Assembly (NCBI GenBank): GCA_022606135.1
Contig: JABYQN010000001.1
Coordinates: 4,216,001-4,280,000 of the forward strand
Length of the DNA stretch: 64,000 bases
From: Fomes fomentarius
Lineage: Eukaryota; Basidiomycota; Agaricomycetes; Polyporales; Polyporaceae
Direction of reading: 5' to 3'
The notes below the pieces were generated by a model. It was not told where the DNA came from. It searched no databases and was given only the letters and a program-made list of their open reading frames with translations. Position 1 is the first letter of the stretch. Each line of letters begins with the position of its first letter. Below are positions 20,080-35,844 of the stretch, piece by piece. Made by a program: the position numbers and the translations under genes.

Positions 20080-23000
20080 ATGACGTCTATTGCCTCAAGC
20101 TCCGCTGCGCTACCAGTTCACGCCGATGAGGAGGCTGCATTCGCGCGCGTCACACAAGGACTGTTGTCCATTGGTGCGGTCCCAGTCTTGCAGCATCTCA
20201 GTTACCCCTCGTCCTCCCACAACTTGCATACGTCTGCGTCTCAACTCCAGCAAGCTCAACCCTCTTCGGCGTCTGGATCGGAACAAACCATCACGCGAGC
20301 AGTTGCACGTCTCCACCAAACATGCCAGTACACTTTCGGCAACACGGATGCGTTGAGATTTGAGTTTGTGGATGATACCCCAAATTTAGGTGCGTTTGAC
20401 GTTTTCTACCGCTCAAGAATGCGCACCAAATATTATTCGAAGGAAAGCGCTGTGTCCTGACAATTACACGCCCCAATGGCGACGCACGCATATTCACGTC
20501 CCCTTCCGCCCACCAACGGAAGTACGATGCGAAAGCGAGTGCATGCACGGTCGCTATTCAAAGCGGCGCTATTGACTTCATCGTGTCTGGCGGCGCCAAC
20601 CCGCCCTCCGCGCCCTCAACGGCACTTCCCGATGTCCAAGAGTCCACCGCTCTGGAGATGGACGAGTCAGTTAAGGCTATCGAACAGTGCTGTTTAGATT
20701 GGACTGGAGGGAAGGTGAAACCCTACTGGCTGAACATCAACGAGCCGAGGTATGGACGAAGTAAGTTTATCAAGGCATGGGTTGGCGGCTCGCTCATCTC
20801 ACGTACGATGCCAGCCCAGGGATGCGCCCTGCGTATACGCCTCAGTTCACATATCTCGAGGGTCTACTCCGTCAACACGATATACAACAGCCCTGTCGAA
20901 GCCAAGAAGGCATGCGCAGAAGCTGCTTTGTCAGAAGGCGTGCTCGATTTCATCAAGACGTGGCAATCATCGAACGCTGAGACCACTCCCGATGTCACAA
21001 TCACGAATACAGCGACCACCCTGCAGGACTTCTATGATGCTCTTCCGCAGCCTTTCCCCGAGCCCATCACGGGGAAGACCGCATACGATATAAACGGCCC
21101 TGCCTGGTTGAACACGGCCATTCAATCGGCTAGAGGAGGCAAGCTCGTTCCTACGTTCGTATGGACCGTTGATCCACGACTGGGCCGTAAGTCTCCTGTC
21201 TGCTTCGATAATCTCCGTTGACCTGACGTATGATCGAGTCCATGGATGCTTGTTGCGCCTCGAGCGCCCCGGTGAAGTGAAGTCCTATCTTGTTGACGCG
21301 CGGTTCGCCAAACGTGCAGAAGCTAAGGCAGCGGCGTGTCTGCTCGCCATGTCAGAACGAGTTGGCGATTACATTCGCGGCGTGGGCAAAGCTGTCGAAG
21401 ACAAGCTCTCGCCGTCCACACGCCATTACGTCCAAGAGACGCTTTTGCCGATCATGGTCGCTGAGCTCCGCAAGGTGCGCGGCTCGGGATTTAATCCGAC
21501 ATTCGAATACGACATGGACGTTGACGGTCAGTCCATCTATTCCATCATCGCCGCTGCCGCTGTGGGCTGAGCATAGTTGCCGCTACGCAGCTTGTGGTTC
21601 CTCGATGACTGTCGAACTCGCTCCGAACCCGAGTCCTCAGCAGGTGCAGAAATATACTGTGCCTGCTGAGTATCGCAACAGGAATGACGCGAAACTCGCT
21701 GTCGTGCTCCACGCCGTTGAACAGGGCGTCATCGAGTTTCTGCGCTTCCAGGGCAAGCCTCCACCGCCCGGCTATGTTTCTAACTACACGCATCAAGATA
21801 ACCAGTTCTTCAACCGCAAGCGCAAGAACTGGGAGTCTGATGACGGCTACAACAATGGTGGTGGGCTTGGTGGTGAGTGGTCGAACTCGAACAACGGTGG
21901 TCAGAACGGCTACGCTGGGGGCGGAAACGGATACTGGCATCAGAATAAGAAGCAGAAACTGGGAGGCGGCGCCTTTCAGCAAGGTCAAGGTGGTAATGGC
22001 GGTCCTAATTTCTCGTTCCGTCCACCTGCCCAAGGTGGGGGCGGCTTCGGTCCCAGTCAGGGCCAGGGTGCGAGTGGCACTGGTTACCAGAACGGTTATA
22101 AGCCTGGCTGGAACGGACAGAAGAAGCAGCAATATGGGCAGAAGAAACCCCACATGCCAGGTCCCGGCCAATTTGGTGTTGGTGGCACACACCAAATGAA
22201 GCCCGGATCTAGGTACAGTGGCGGTCCAACTCGCCCGGTATATCAGCAGCAGCAACGTCAGCCGTTTTCTGCTCCTCCTCCTTACGGTGGTGTTCCTGTG
22301 CAACCCCCAGTTCAGAATTCATTCGTTCCTCCTTCTTCGTTCGCATACATGGGTGGGGGTCCCGTTGCCGGTGGTACCCAGCCTTTCCAGGCTTCGTACT
22401 TCGGTGCGGTACCGCAACCCCGGAATCAGGCTCAGGCTATGTATCACACTCCCGTTCCTCCGGCACAAGTGCCAGGGCCGTATGGTGTCCCGCCGATGCA
22501 ACAGGGGGCACAGGGCAGCATTCCATATCCTTCGAATCCAATGTTCCCTGTTCAGCCTCAGCCTCCTGTCGTGGGCGTGCATCCTCATCCTCAGGTACCG
22601 CCGCATCAACAACAATACAATCCCATCCCGCTGTCTGGCCAAGGCCAATTTGCGGGATACCAGCCGTTCTCTGGCCAGCCTGGTCGGCCCGGATTTTATC
22701 CTACTCCTGCTTCGATGTCTGCACCTACGCCACCAACGGCTCTTACAACACGCCCGGTTCCGATTCCGCCTACGGCACCCTACTACCCTGCTCCATCGGC
22801 AGCTACAAATACTGGTTATACGCCATATCAACCACCGCTTGGTCCTACGGCCCCACAACGTACTTCACCCCCACATCAGCCTCCTCAACCTACAGCGGTT
22901 ACTCCTCCACCTCAACCCCCGACTGTGCCTCCTCCTCCTCCACCACCGGCAGTCGCAGCACCGCCGCTACCCCCCTCTACGCTTGGCTCTAGTGCAACAC

Positions 23001-23477
23001 CCCTGAAGACAATGTCGAACAAGGGTCCAAACCCACAGAAACGACCCGCTTCTCAAACGCTCACACCTGCGACGGCCAGCGCAAGTCTGCCTCAAAGCAC
23101 CTCAGGCTCGTCCTCGAAACCGAGCAAGGTCGCAATTCACTCCGTCGCCAAGACGAATGTATCGGCGTTGTACGGTACGTCTTCTCCTTTCTGCGTCGCC
23201 CTCGATTTGAAGAGGCAGAGATATTGATGTGTGTTGCGGGCGTGTTCGCGCTGCAGACTACTGCAACCAGTCCACCAAGCCGACGCCGCAGTGGTACCAC
23301 GAGATAGTCAAAGGCGGCGGGAGCAGCGATTCGAAGCACAAGGTATGGGTAATTATCGGAAAGACGCGCTTCGAGCTGCCGGTCACGTTCTCGAGCCTGA
23401 GCGAGGGCCAGGAGAAGCTCGCGAAGAAGGTCGTCCAGCAGCTGAAATCCGCGAGTGGCAAGGGAGCGGGATCGTGA
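20080..23477 (+). CDS. Multi-module dsRNA-binding-like protein with Gly/Pro/Gln-rich linker
   Basis: Exons 20080-20389, 20443-20760, 20815-21186, 21239-21526, 21591-23174 and 23257-23477 sum to 3093 bases (1030 residues). I do not recognise the gene. Four N-terminal modules and one at the C-terminus share a helix-strand-strand-strand-helix layout like a dsRBD. Each carries a last helix of the type KYDAKASACTVAIQ, PVEAKKACAEAALS, RAEAKAAACLLAMS, RNDAKLAVVLHAVE or QEKLAKKVVQQLKS; the first four end with a [DE][FY][IL] motif. Residues about 500-940 are low-complexity: Gly/Asn/Gln-rich first, then Pro/Gln/Tyr-rich with PPPPPPP runs. A KRKNW basic patch precedes the linker. All five introns are phase 1, and four fall at the same place in successive modules. 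RNA binding is inferred, not shown. Confidence 0.8.
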
Positions 23478-24190
23478 ACACGCGGTCCTCGGTCTCAAGT
23501 GGACATGAAGTTGTTTCTTCTTTTCTGGACTGGGCTTCGGTGCGTAGGTGTTGAGACCTGTGTTGAACATCCTGTTTTGCCACTCTCCTTTATGTGGGGT
23601 ACGGTATGTTATATTCGTGTGGCTAATATCTACATGTCTGCTATATTTTATACACGCGATCTATTTTCTGACGTTCCTCATTGGTGTTCTCTTGGATGCC
23701 ATGCCAACTGGTGCCAGATTCTATGTACTCAAACTACCAGCTGTCAACGAACGTCTGCGCCGGATTCGACGCAGCATCAGCTTCGATCGGAATATCAGTG
23801 GTATACTTTGGAAGGACCGCTTGTACTCTCTTGGGTATACCTCGTGGGTATCGTACAGCACCCTCTTGCATCTACTTTGAGACGATGTACGACGACATGC
23901 GATCTTCCGGTCTCAAATAGGCATAGACCGTAGCCACCACCACTTCTTCGACATCGCTAGCCCAACATCGTGAACGCAGAGCAGACTCACGTTGTCTCGA
24001 CCCATGATCGCGTACCAGGCTCGAGGAGATTGCGTGATTCCGCAGACATGCTCTCGAGCACGTCATGCTCCTAAGTATCTGCAGTGCTCCGCGTCCGCTC
24101 TTATAGCACACCCCCTCGCGCAGTCGAACTCGCCTCGTCCCATCGTCTTCTCATCTAGCCGCGCTGTAATCGCGTAACCCGTCCATCGCC
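23478..24190. other. Intergenic, no gene recognised
   Basis: This contains the 3' flank of the preceding gene and the leader of the sulfhydrylase. A hydrophobic frame at 23548-23880 lacks plausible context. Confidence 0.5.
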
Positions 24191-26197
<2,007 letters not shown>

Positions 26198-27508
26198 CGA
26201 GGGATCGGTTGGTAGAGAGAGCGTCCTTTGGACTCGGGCGGAAGAACAAGATATGATGTATTAATACTGACCCTACCACTTCCTAGCCATACTTATAAAT
26301 CATGATCTCCTGAGAGTTCATCGTGATGCGTTCCTCCATAGTTCTCCGGCGGCGAATCTCCGCGACTGTCTGAGTCTACGTTGAGTATTGAAGTACTTAA
26401 GGTAAGTACTCTCAATGACGAGAAATGACGTCAAGTGTGTGCTCAGCGCTACTTTTCTGCATGGGCATAGCTCATGACCGACGTTTATCATTTCGACCTT
26501 TCTCTCGTGCCAGTGAATAGAACCGCATATTGTCTACTTTCTCTGACATGGAACACGATCTACTTCTCCCCGCTCTGATCAACTTTCAACGCATGTCGGC
26601 CCATGTGGAGCGCGACAACGGCGGCTAAGCCTCAGCCGGCACAAGGAGTTCGACCGATCGGCAGCGTCTTTGTGTCGTATACTGCCACTGTAGCAACGGT
26701 TACCTGCATATTCCATTGTCCCTCAGTATTCTCCGTCTGCATAGATTGCCTGGCATTAAGTAGTAGTCCATCGATTCCACGAATGATACTTAACAAGCGC
26801 GCTGGGTCTGAGGCGAGCGCGCTCAGCATTTTCCCACTGTTCTGATGGCTGATGGCTCCTTCCGGAAGGCAGTCGGACTCGGAGCTCACCTTAGTCTAGG
26901 TACAACGACGACGCCTGGTCCTCTTCTCAAACCTTTCGGCGGGCACAACCAGGATTCTCACTCCCCGGGAAACTTTCTCGCAGTAGGGGAGACTCGGGAA
27001 CTTGAGAGAAAGAAGAGCTCAGCTGAGCATCGAAATAGTACGTGTGCACATTGCTTTGAATACGTGTATGCACGTCGGTTGGACGCGGGGTGTCAGCGAG
27101 CTTCTCGCTAAATGTCGCGGCACCCTCAGTTCAGTCGCACGACGATGGACAAGTACGGGAAACGGAAAGCATGGGGAGTTATGGCATGGGAGTACACCTT
27201 GGCCACCTTACCTGACTTGGCTTGAGCCTTGAGAGTCCTCCGACTATAGTTGATTATTCTGCCGACGCTCGCCGGAAGCAGGGACGGTAGTCAGCTGCTC
27301 GGAGCTGAAGATGTATGGCGTGGGCCTCCTGAGCGCCGTGCCTTGAGGCACGTCAACTGTTTTTCCCGCGGTTTGCCCCCAAATCGCATATAGTGGCGGT
27401 GAACGCCAGGGATAGTGAAGAAACCAATGGAGAGTGTAACTTGCTAGCATTCCTACCGATGGACCGTATCATATCACGCTTACAAATTCTATTATGGCTT
27501 TCTAGTCG
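26198..27508. other. Intergenic, no gene recognised
   Basis: A frame at 26632-26889 (-) is somewhat protein-like but isolated. A short imperfect hairpin lies near 26381-26415. Confidence 0.45.
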
Positions 27509-27922
27509 ATGGGCATACTCTGCCCGATGGGTTTACATTCTGGAAATAGGGAAGATATAATCTCCATTATTCACACCAATGAAGCAATCGGCGCAGTCTC
27601 AGGCCCTACTCTTAGTGAGGATCAGACAGCACTTTTCGGGCAACTGATGAGATTGTACCACGATGCCTCAAGCCAGCCGCTGGTATTCAGCACGAACAGT
27701 ATTGCCTTACTTCTCGACATTACATTAGTTTCCGTACTACTGACCCATAGCCAATGCAGATCTGAGTGGGTCAGAGGCCCCTCTCCATGTATCCGTTGGC
27801 GTTCTTGGGGTCTCCATCATGATGGTTCACAGCGACGTGAGACAAGAAGCTGCCGGTGTTCTCAGCCACAGAACCCTATCCGTTACTCTCCAAACGCTCA
27901 ACCTCTTCTCCACTTCGAAGTA
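27509..27922 (+). CDS. Small hypothetical gene or gene fragment, two exons visible
   Basis: A frame containing ISIIHTNEAIGAVSGPTLSE and ALFGQLMRLYHDASSQPLVF reaches a donor near 27703 (AACA|gtattg). It joins at about 27755 to a second exon reading NADLSGSEAPLHVSVGVLGV and ending LQTLNLFSTSK at 27922. The intron is about 52 bases with good borders, and the spliced frame is more protein-like than either unspliced frame; that is the reason for the call. The true start is uncertain; the ATG at 27509 is only the first in frame. No family is recognised, and it could be the 3' remnant of a larger gene. Confidence 0.4.
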
Positions 27923-28479
27923 ACACTCAAGCACAATAACCCGTGAACGATGAATCAGCCTCGTTCCCAAGTGAATCGAATGTGCCACTCACACAATGAC
28001 AGGCGAACTCACTCAAACCCCGCACTGCTCACCAAAGAGGAGCTGCGATAGACTATATTGAGGTATGCATGACCACTCTTTGTCGCCGGTACTAACTGGC
28101 ATTGGAATCTTGTACAGTCATGTCTTATCTTCGCTAGCTTCTTATAACTGCAACGCGCCGATACAGGCCCCATCAAGCACAGGTCTACGGAATCAGCTGT
28201 CTTCTTCACGAGTCTCCTGCGAATAGAAGAGCGTAAGCCTGAACGGTAAGCGCTAGGCATGTCTACCGACAGTTCTACCGATGCTCCGGATAGCAGACAA
28301 GTATCCACCTGAGCAGGGTATTCTGCTTCCGCTGCTCGCACGTTCAGCGTCAGTCCCGGCTGCAATTGCGCCATCTCACAGCGGGCAACTCGCCGCATGG
28401 AAGCGTAAGAGTTGCCAAGAATTCCACTCACAGTATAAAACCTCTAGGCCACGACTGTGAATCTCACAGCAACCCCACA
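27923..28479. promoter_or_regulatory. Upstream region of sulfhydrylase copy 2
   Basis: No convincing gene is seen. A TATAAAA box lies at 28434-28440, 40 bases before the ATG. Confidence 0.5.
28434..28440 (+). promoter_or_regulatory. TATA box of sulfhydrylase copy 2
   Basis: TATAAAA, 40 bases upstream of the start codon. Copy 3 has the same arrangement at 46 bases. Confidence 0.55.
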
Positions 28480-30624
<2,145 letters not shown>

Positions 30625-31249
30625 TGAGATGGCTGACTCTCAGATGAGATATAGGTATCAATATATTTGGAAACTAAGGACATATATCAAAAGCACCATG
30701 GTCATCGTGTCCCGATCGCGAACACGAAGAAGCGAACACGAAGAAGCATCCACCTAGGGTGAGAGAAGCTGCAAATATGTCGATCGGTCGAGCGCCGCGG
30801 GCTCGCACTAAACAATCATATCTCAACATTCTGCCTCTAAATCTCATGCCTGGTATAGGCGGACGGTCAAGCGCGTTTCAGTGTCGATACCTGTTCTGAT
30901 AAATAGCGTCTCTCTGTGGTTCGCCTTTCTCTTCGAAGTAATTGCGGTAAATGCAGCGGGTATATTGCGATTGCGGTGAGTCGTTCCAACTCTGTGCCAA
31001 TGAAATCCAGTCCGTTCCACCAAGCTGCCCATCCCCGACATGCCCAACGGAGCGATCATGATCGCCGCCCCGTAACGAAACATCGGATGTCGTCTCTGAG
31101 GTCGTCAACGTGACAGCTGCCGTCCCCGATCCCGTACAGGGCTGCGACGAGTCGCACCTGGTCATCTGCGTCAATCGCACGAAATCGAAGCACGCGTAAG
31201 CAAGTGTTGTCCTGATAGCTAGGAAGAAAGCGCGGATCCTATTTGTATC
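30625..31249. other. Intergenic or 3' part of the next gene, unresolved
   Basis: This includes a two-copy tandem repeat of gcgaacacgaagaa near 30718-30747. A frame at 31050-31220 (-) reading CLRVLRFRAIDADDQVRLVA looks protein-like and may be the last exon of the gene above it on the minus strand. I could not find a donor in matching phase. Confidence 0.35.
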
Positions 31250-31680
31250 ACGCACCAGGCATAGTCCTGAGCGCGCGCAAGTTCGCGGGGAACTTGGCGT
31301 CCTCCACCGGGAACGGGTCCCCATTGAGGAGTGGCAAAGCCTGCCAATGCGACGCCACGCAATTGTACGCGCGCATCTCACTGTATGTGTCGGAATCGTG
31401 CTCGTATGAGCTCGCGTGCACAACCAACAAGGGTGCGAGGGAGATGATTGACGAACCTTCGGATCGCAGACGCAGCGACGGCGCGCTGGTGCGTCAATAT
31501 TCCAGCCTGATGCGCTGCAGCCTCCCTCTGCGCCTGGACGAGGGCGGCGCGGTGCGCGTTCGCGAGTATCTCTTGCTCGACGAGCGCACTGTGGTGCGCT
31601 TCTGTTTTGCGGAGGACGCGCACCAGGTCGCCGAGGAGCGTCACTTCGACGAGGCCTGTCACCCCGAGATCTCGGGGCAA
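31250..31680 (-). CDS. Hypothetical basidiomycete protein, helical N-terminal part (partial model)
   Basis: A long helical stretch (LLGDLVRVLRKTEAHHSALV, then VEQEILANAHRAALVQAQRE) is joined across an intron of about 70 bases (AG|gttcgt to acacatacag) to EMRAYNCVASHWQALPLLNG and FPANLRALRTMPG. The pattern of a coiled helix followed by Tyr-Asn, then a Pro/Leu-rich 'plp..nG..FP..L..L' motif, recalls small Agaricomycete proteins related to the Mug135 C-terminal domain. That resemblance is from memory and weak. The first exon probably lies near 31925-31760, since the visible frame is closed upstream by a stop just before LPRDLGV. Both ends remain unresolved, and I do not assign a function. Confidence 0.42.
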
Positions 31681-31681
31681 T

Positions 31682-33142
31682 TAGGATGAGTCGTGGATGA
31701 CGAGGGCGTTGGAGGTGGATGTGAATGTGAATGTTGGTCTTGACCGAGCGCGCAGTGGACTGGGAGTGACGCGAATGGCACCGTGACATGATCCGTAGGG
31801 CGTGCTGGTGGATTGAACTCGAGCCCTGTAATTGTAGGAAAAGGGCCCGGGGCGGCGTGGAGAACACATGTCTCGGAATCACGAGCGACCTGGTCGGAGT
31901 GAACGGTTATGGAAGTGGTGACCATAGCACAAGTACTCAGAGTGTGTGTTCAGATCAAGGTTGTATCGATGCGGTAGGCTCACGGCTGGGGAAAAGTAGG
32001 GGGATATCGTTCGCAGGCTATGGTGTTCTGGAGTACCACGATGTGTGAGTCGTTGTCGACGTACCACCTATTGTATAGTACACTCAGCCTTTATTAAGAA
32101 TTCCGAACTAGTAGCGCTGCACTGGCACCGTCTGAACGCACATATGAGCTGTGCACCTGTTCGAGTAATGTACCTGGGCCACAGGGTGTGGCGGTCCAGC
32201 TGTCATGGTTGATTGTCACCGCTAGTACTGCTTTGAAATTCAATCTTCATCCTTGCAGGCTACTTACCCACTCGACAGGAAGTTTCGAAATTACAGCTGT
32301 TGAACCTATGCTGGCGAGCGCACGCGTGCGACGGATACAATCACAAGTACAAAGCCCTCGTAAGATACGGAAGTGGTACAAACCTTACCAAAAAAATTGA
32401 GAAAATGCACGTACTCGAAGTGAGAGTTGAACTCACGCCCTCGGGATCTACAATTCATTCAAGACACCTGCGCTCTCACCAACTGACCATCCAAGCTGAA
32501 CCGGGACAAAGTTCAAGTCAACCAGGTCGCAGCATTAACGAGAATCTAGTGTGACGTCACGAGTGTGGGCAGATCATGCTCGTGACCAGTGCTGATAGTA
32601 ATAGAAACGGTTACTTTGAGAGTTGGCGCTGCAGAACACATAACCCCAAGCTTCCTGACTGGGGCAATGCAGGGCAGCTGCGAGTTCGTGGGGACCCCAA
32701 CTTGTGTGATACACGCAAGATAGCACGGAAAGGGAATGACGCGTACATGGCGTCTGTTACCGACAGTCAAGACCGGACGCCGCACACATTTGGGGCACTG
32801 AGAGCGAGTAGGTATGTCCGAGATAAGGACAGAACAGGACATCAACGGCAGTGGTAGTTGGGGACAGCGTGGAACCTGTCGCGGAGTCCGCAGCTGCCAG
32901 TCATCGTGGGCGCTTTGCACAGTGAGGGGTGTGGGAGCGTCGTGAAGACGCCGTTTCGGGCGGCTTATTGGCCAAATACGGGTTGTCAGCGTCGCGTGGG
33001 GCCGCGCAGGAGAGACTGATAAGAGCGACGGACGGCAGCAGCTTGCTTTCTTCCCCACCATCACCTCCCCCTCTTCGTCGTCGGGGAGCATCTTGTACTC
33101 AATCTCTCCCATCTATCTACTCCCAGTCTCTCCTTCGTCAGC
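31682..33142. other. Intergenic; holds a tRNA relic and the fungalysin promoter
   Basis: Apart from the tRNA-like relic no gene is supported. The final 100 bases are CT-rich and lead to the fungalysin start. A 188-codon antisense frame (32546-33112) is judged fortuitous. Confidence 0.45.
32412..32496 (-). pseudogene. Decayed tRNA-Met-like relic
   Basis: The minus strand begins gcttggatgg, continues cagttggtgagagcgcagg and ends with a T-arm-like gtgagttcaactctcac, closely following the two intact tRNA-Met genes. The anticodon region is altered (no CTCATAA loop) and the acceptor stem no longer pairs well. T-runs that could serve as a Pol III terminator follow within about 25 bases. I call it a pseudogene; a diverged tRNA with an intron is the alternative. 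Confidence 0.55.
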
Positions 33143-35844
33143 ATGCGTCGTTTGTTCGTCGCCGCTGCCGCCGCCGCTGGCCTAGCTGGCGTCCTTGCTC
33201 ATGACTCACAACACATCTCCCGTCGCAAGACTCTCAGCTTCGGTCCTGTTCTTCCTGACGCTGTCTACTACACCAACCCTTTCTATCACACTAGCATCCT
33301 CCGCTCTAGTGATGACCCATACGAGGGTGCACGCATCTTTGCAGAGGACCTCGTTGGCCACATCCCCGATAGCTCCTTCCAGATCCGCAAGGACTCGTAT
33401 ACCGATGCTGCTACTGGTATCACCCACGTCTACATCCGCCAGTACGTTAAAGGCATCGAAGTCGTCGACGGTGATCTCAATGTCAACGTCAAGGACGGTG
33501 TCGTTCTTTCCTATGGCGATTCTTTCTTCCGTCCCAAGGGGACACAGATCTTTGCGCAGGGTGACGTCAACCCCCACGAGGAGTACTGCCAGGCTCTCGA
33601 GCAGGAAATCTCTGAGCAGCTTCAGGGTGTCGACTTGACCGCTCGCGTGTCCGAGGACCGTCGGCGGTCTCTTGCCCAGCTCGGATACCTTCGGGAGTGG
33701 AATTGCGAGTTTGTCGCTGCTCCGGATTTCATGGCCTCACACCATGACTTCGCCGCTGATGGGGATCAGGCCAACACATATATCACTCGTGCCCTACTCC
33801 AGTTCATGCTTGCCGCCACTCCCAACGCGGCCCTCAGTACCGAGATCTTGCAGAACCCAGGCAAGTTCCTTCCTGACATGCACGTCACGCTTGAACATCA
33901 CTTCGCCGGCGACCACCCTCCCACTTTCACTGTCGAGAATGTTCCCGATGCGGTTAGCCCCGTTAAGGGACGTCAAGCGTTCGTGCAAGTCCCGTCCGGT
34001 GATTCGACCACCTTGCAGCTAGTCTGGAAGGTATGTGTACCGTTTGTCACTTGTCTTGTCGTATTACTCACGTCCCGTAAGTTTGAGGTTGAGATGCAAG
34101 ACAACTGGTACGAAGCCGCTGTCTCTGCTGAGGCACCCCACCGCATCATCTCGGTCGTCGACTGGGCGTCTGACTCTCCTATGCCTGCGGCTCCTGTTCC
34201 GAAGGAGCCCGAAGGCGCCACTTACAACGTCTTCGCATGGGGTATCAACGATCCGTCGGTTGGCGAGCGTTCCATCCAGAAGGAGAATTTCGACGCTCTC
34301 GCTTCCCCTATCGGCTGGCACGCTTTGCCTTATGCCAACGACCCTCAGTCCCGCGGTGTTCGCCTCGCCAAGGGGGCGTCGAAGATTCGCAACACTAGCA
34401 CGACTTGGGGTAACAATGTTTTCGCCCACGAGGACTGGGAAGGCCAGAACAACTGGGCGCACAACTATCGCCCTGACGGTGGCGAGAGCAAAGCCTTCGA
34501 TTTCAAGTACAACCCCAAGGAGACCGCCTCCGAGGATGCCCTCGTGGAAGCGAAGAAGTACATCAATGCTACCGTGACGCAGCTGTTCTACACCTCAAAC
34601 TTGGTCCACGACCTGTACTACCGATATGGCTTCACCGAAGTTGCAGGCAATTTCCAGCAGCACAACTTTGGTCGCGGTGGCGAGGAGAACGATGCTGTCA
34701 TCGCGAACGCGCAAGACGGCAGCGGCTATAACAACGCCAACTTTATGACCCCGCCTGATGGTCAGAACGGCCGTTGCAGGATGTACTTGTGGAACACCGC
34801 TAACCCCTACCGCGATGGTGATCTTGAGGCTGGTATTGTCATCCACGAGTTGAGCCACGGGTTGAGCACTCGCCTCACCGGTGGTCCTGCTAACTCTGGT
34901 TGTTTGGGCTGGGGTGAGTCCGGTGGAATGGGCGAAGGCTGGGGTGGTATGTATATCCAGTCGATTCGTTCTTTCCATTGGTTACTAACCGCGTTATAGA
35001 CTTCTTGGCTACCACCATCCGTAGTAACAAGGACTACTCGGATTACGCCATGGGTTCGTGGGCTGCGAATCAAGTGAAGGGTATCCGTAACTATCCCTAC
35101 TCCTTGGTATGTTTTTCTATCGTCGTCTCAATGACCAGAAATATACATATCTCATTTCGTAGAATGAGACCATCAACCCGTCTACCTACAAGACCCTCGA
35201 CAAGCCTGGCTACTGGGGCGTGCACGCTATCGGCGAGGTTTGGGCGCAGATACTCTGGGTCGTCTCCCAGCGGCTCATCGAGAAGCATGGCTTCGTCGAC
35301 GACCTCTTCCCGCCTAAGCCACTCGAGGATGGTACCATTCCCGAGGGCGACTTCTACCGCCCGCGGGAGTACACCGTGGATGGCAAGCCTAAGCCGCTCG
35401 TCCCCAAGCATGGCAACTCGCTCATTGTACAGCTCGTCCTCGACGGTATGAAGCTCCAGCCCTGCCGCCCCACGTTCTTCAATGCGCGTGACGCGATCAT
35501 CGCGGCCGACAAGACTCTCACTGGTGGTGAGAACTTCTGCGAGCTTTGGGAGGCGTTTGCATCCCGCGGGCTTGGCGTCGATTCCAAGGTCAAGAATACC
35601 ACACCGTGGGGTGGAGGAGTGCGCACGAACGTAAGCCCCATTTGCCCCCTTTTCTGGTGATGGTTCTAATGAGATGTGTTGTTAGGGACACCGTCTGCCT
35701 ACGGAGTGCTCAAGCGACCTACCCCCTGAGGACCCCGCTCCGGGCGATGGTGATGATGACGATGACGACGACGACGACTGGCCGTGGCTCGCATGGGTCA
35801 TCCAGAAGTCGACAGCCTTCCCGTGGTACTGGCCCACGTGGTGA
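33143..35844 (+). CDS. Fungalysin, secreted M36 metalloprotease with Asp/Trp-rich tail
   Basis: This is an extracellular zinc endopeptidase. Exons 33143-34030, 34082-34946, 35000-35106, 35163-35630 and 35686-35844 sum to 2487 bases (828 residues). A signal peptide (MRRLFVAAAAAAGLAGVLA) precedes a fungalysin propeptide with THVYIRQYVKGIEVVDGDLN. The catalytic site is VIHELSHGLSTRLTGGPAN, with the third zinc ligand in GESGGMGEGWGDF. The C-terminal part contains YWGVHAIGEVWAQILWVV and NARDAIIAADKTLTGG, as in the family. After TPWGGGVRTN the protein continues through a linker into nine consecutive Asp and then a 22-residue tail with six Trp. I know of no standard M36 ending like it. The protein is longer than the Aspergillus enzyme (about 630 residues). 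Confidence 0.93.

Noticed and set aside
23548..23880. Hydrophobic 110-codon frame after the dsRBD-like gene
   Set aside because: It lies in the 3' flank; apparent hydrophobicity comes from a T-rich sequence, with no homologue recognised.
26381..26415. Imperfect hairpin around gtacttaaggtaagtac
   Set aside because: It lies about 180 bases after the sulfhydrylase stop. Fungal genes do not use such terminators and the pairing is weak.
26632..26889. 85-codon minus-strand frame with a mildly protein-like sequence
   Set aside because: It is isolated, no adjoining exon was found and no family is recognised.
30718..30747. Two-copy tandem repeat gcgaacacgaagaa
   Set aside because: It is too short and has only two copies; not an array or CRISPR.
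32546..33112. 188-codon minus-strand frame upstream of fungalysin
   Set aside because: Composition is motif-free, it overlaps the fungalysin leader and the tRNA relic is adjacent. No splice site improves it.
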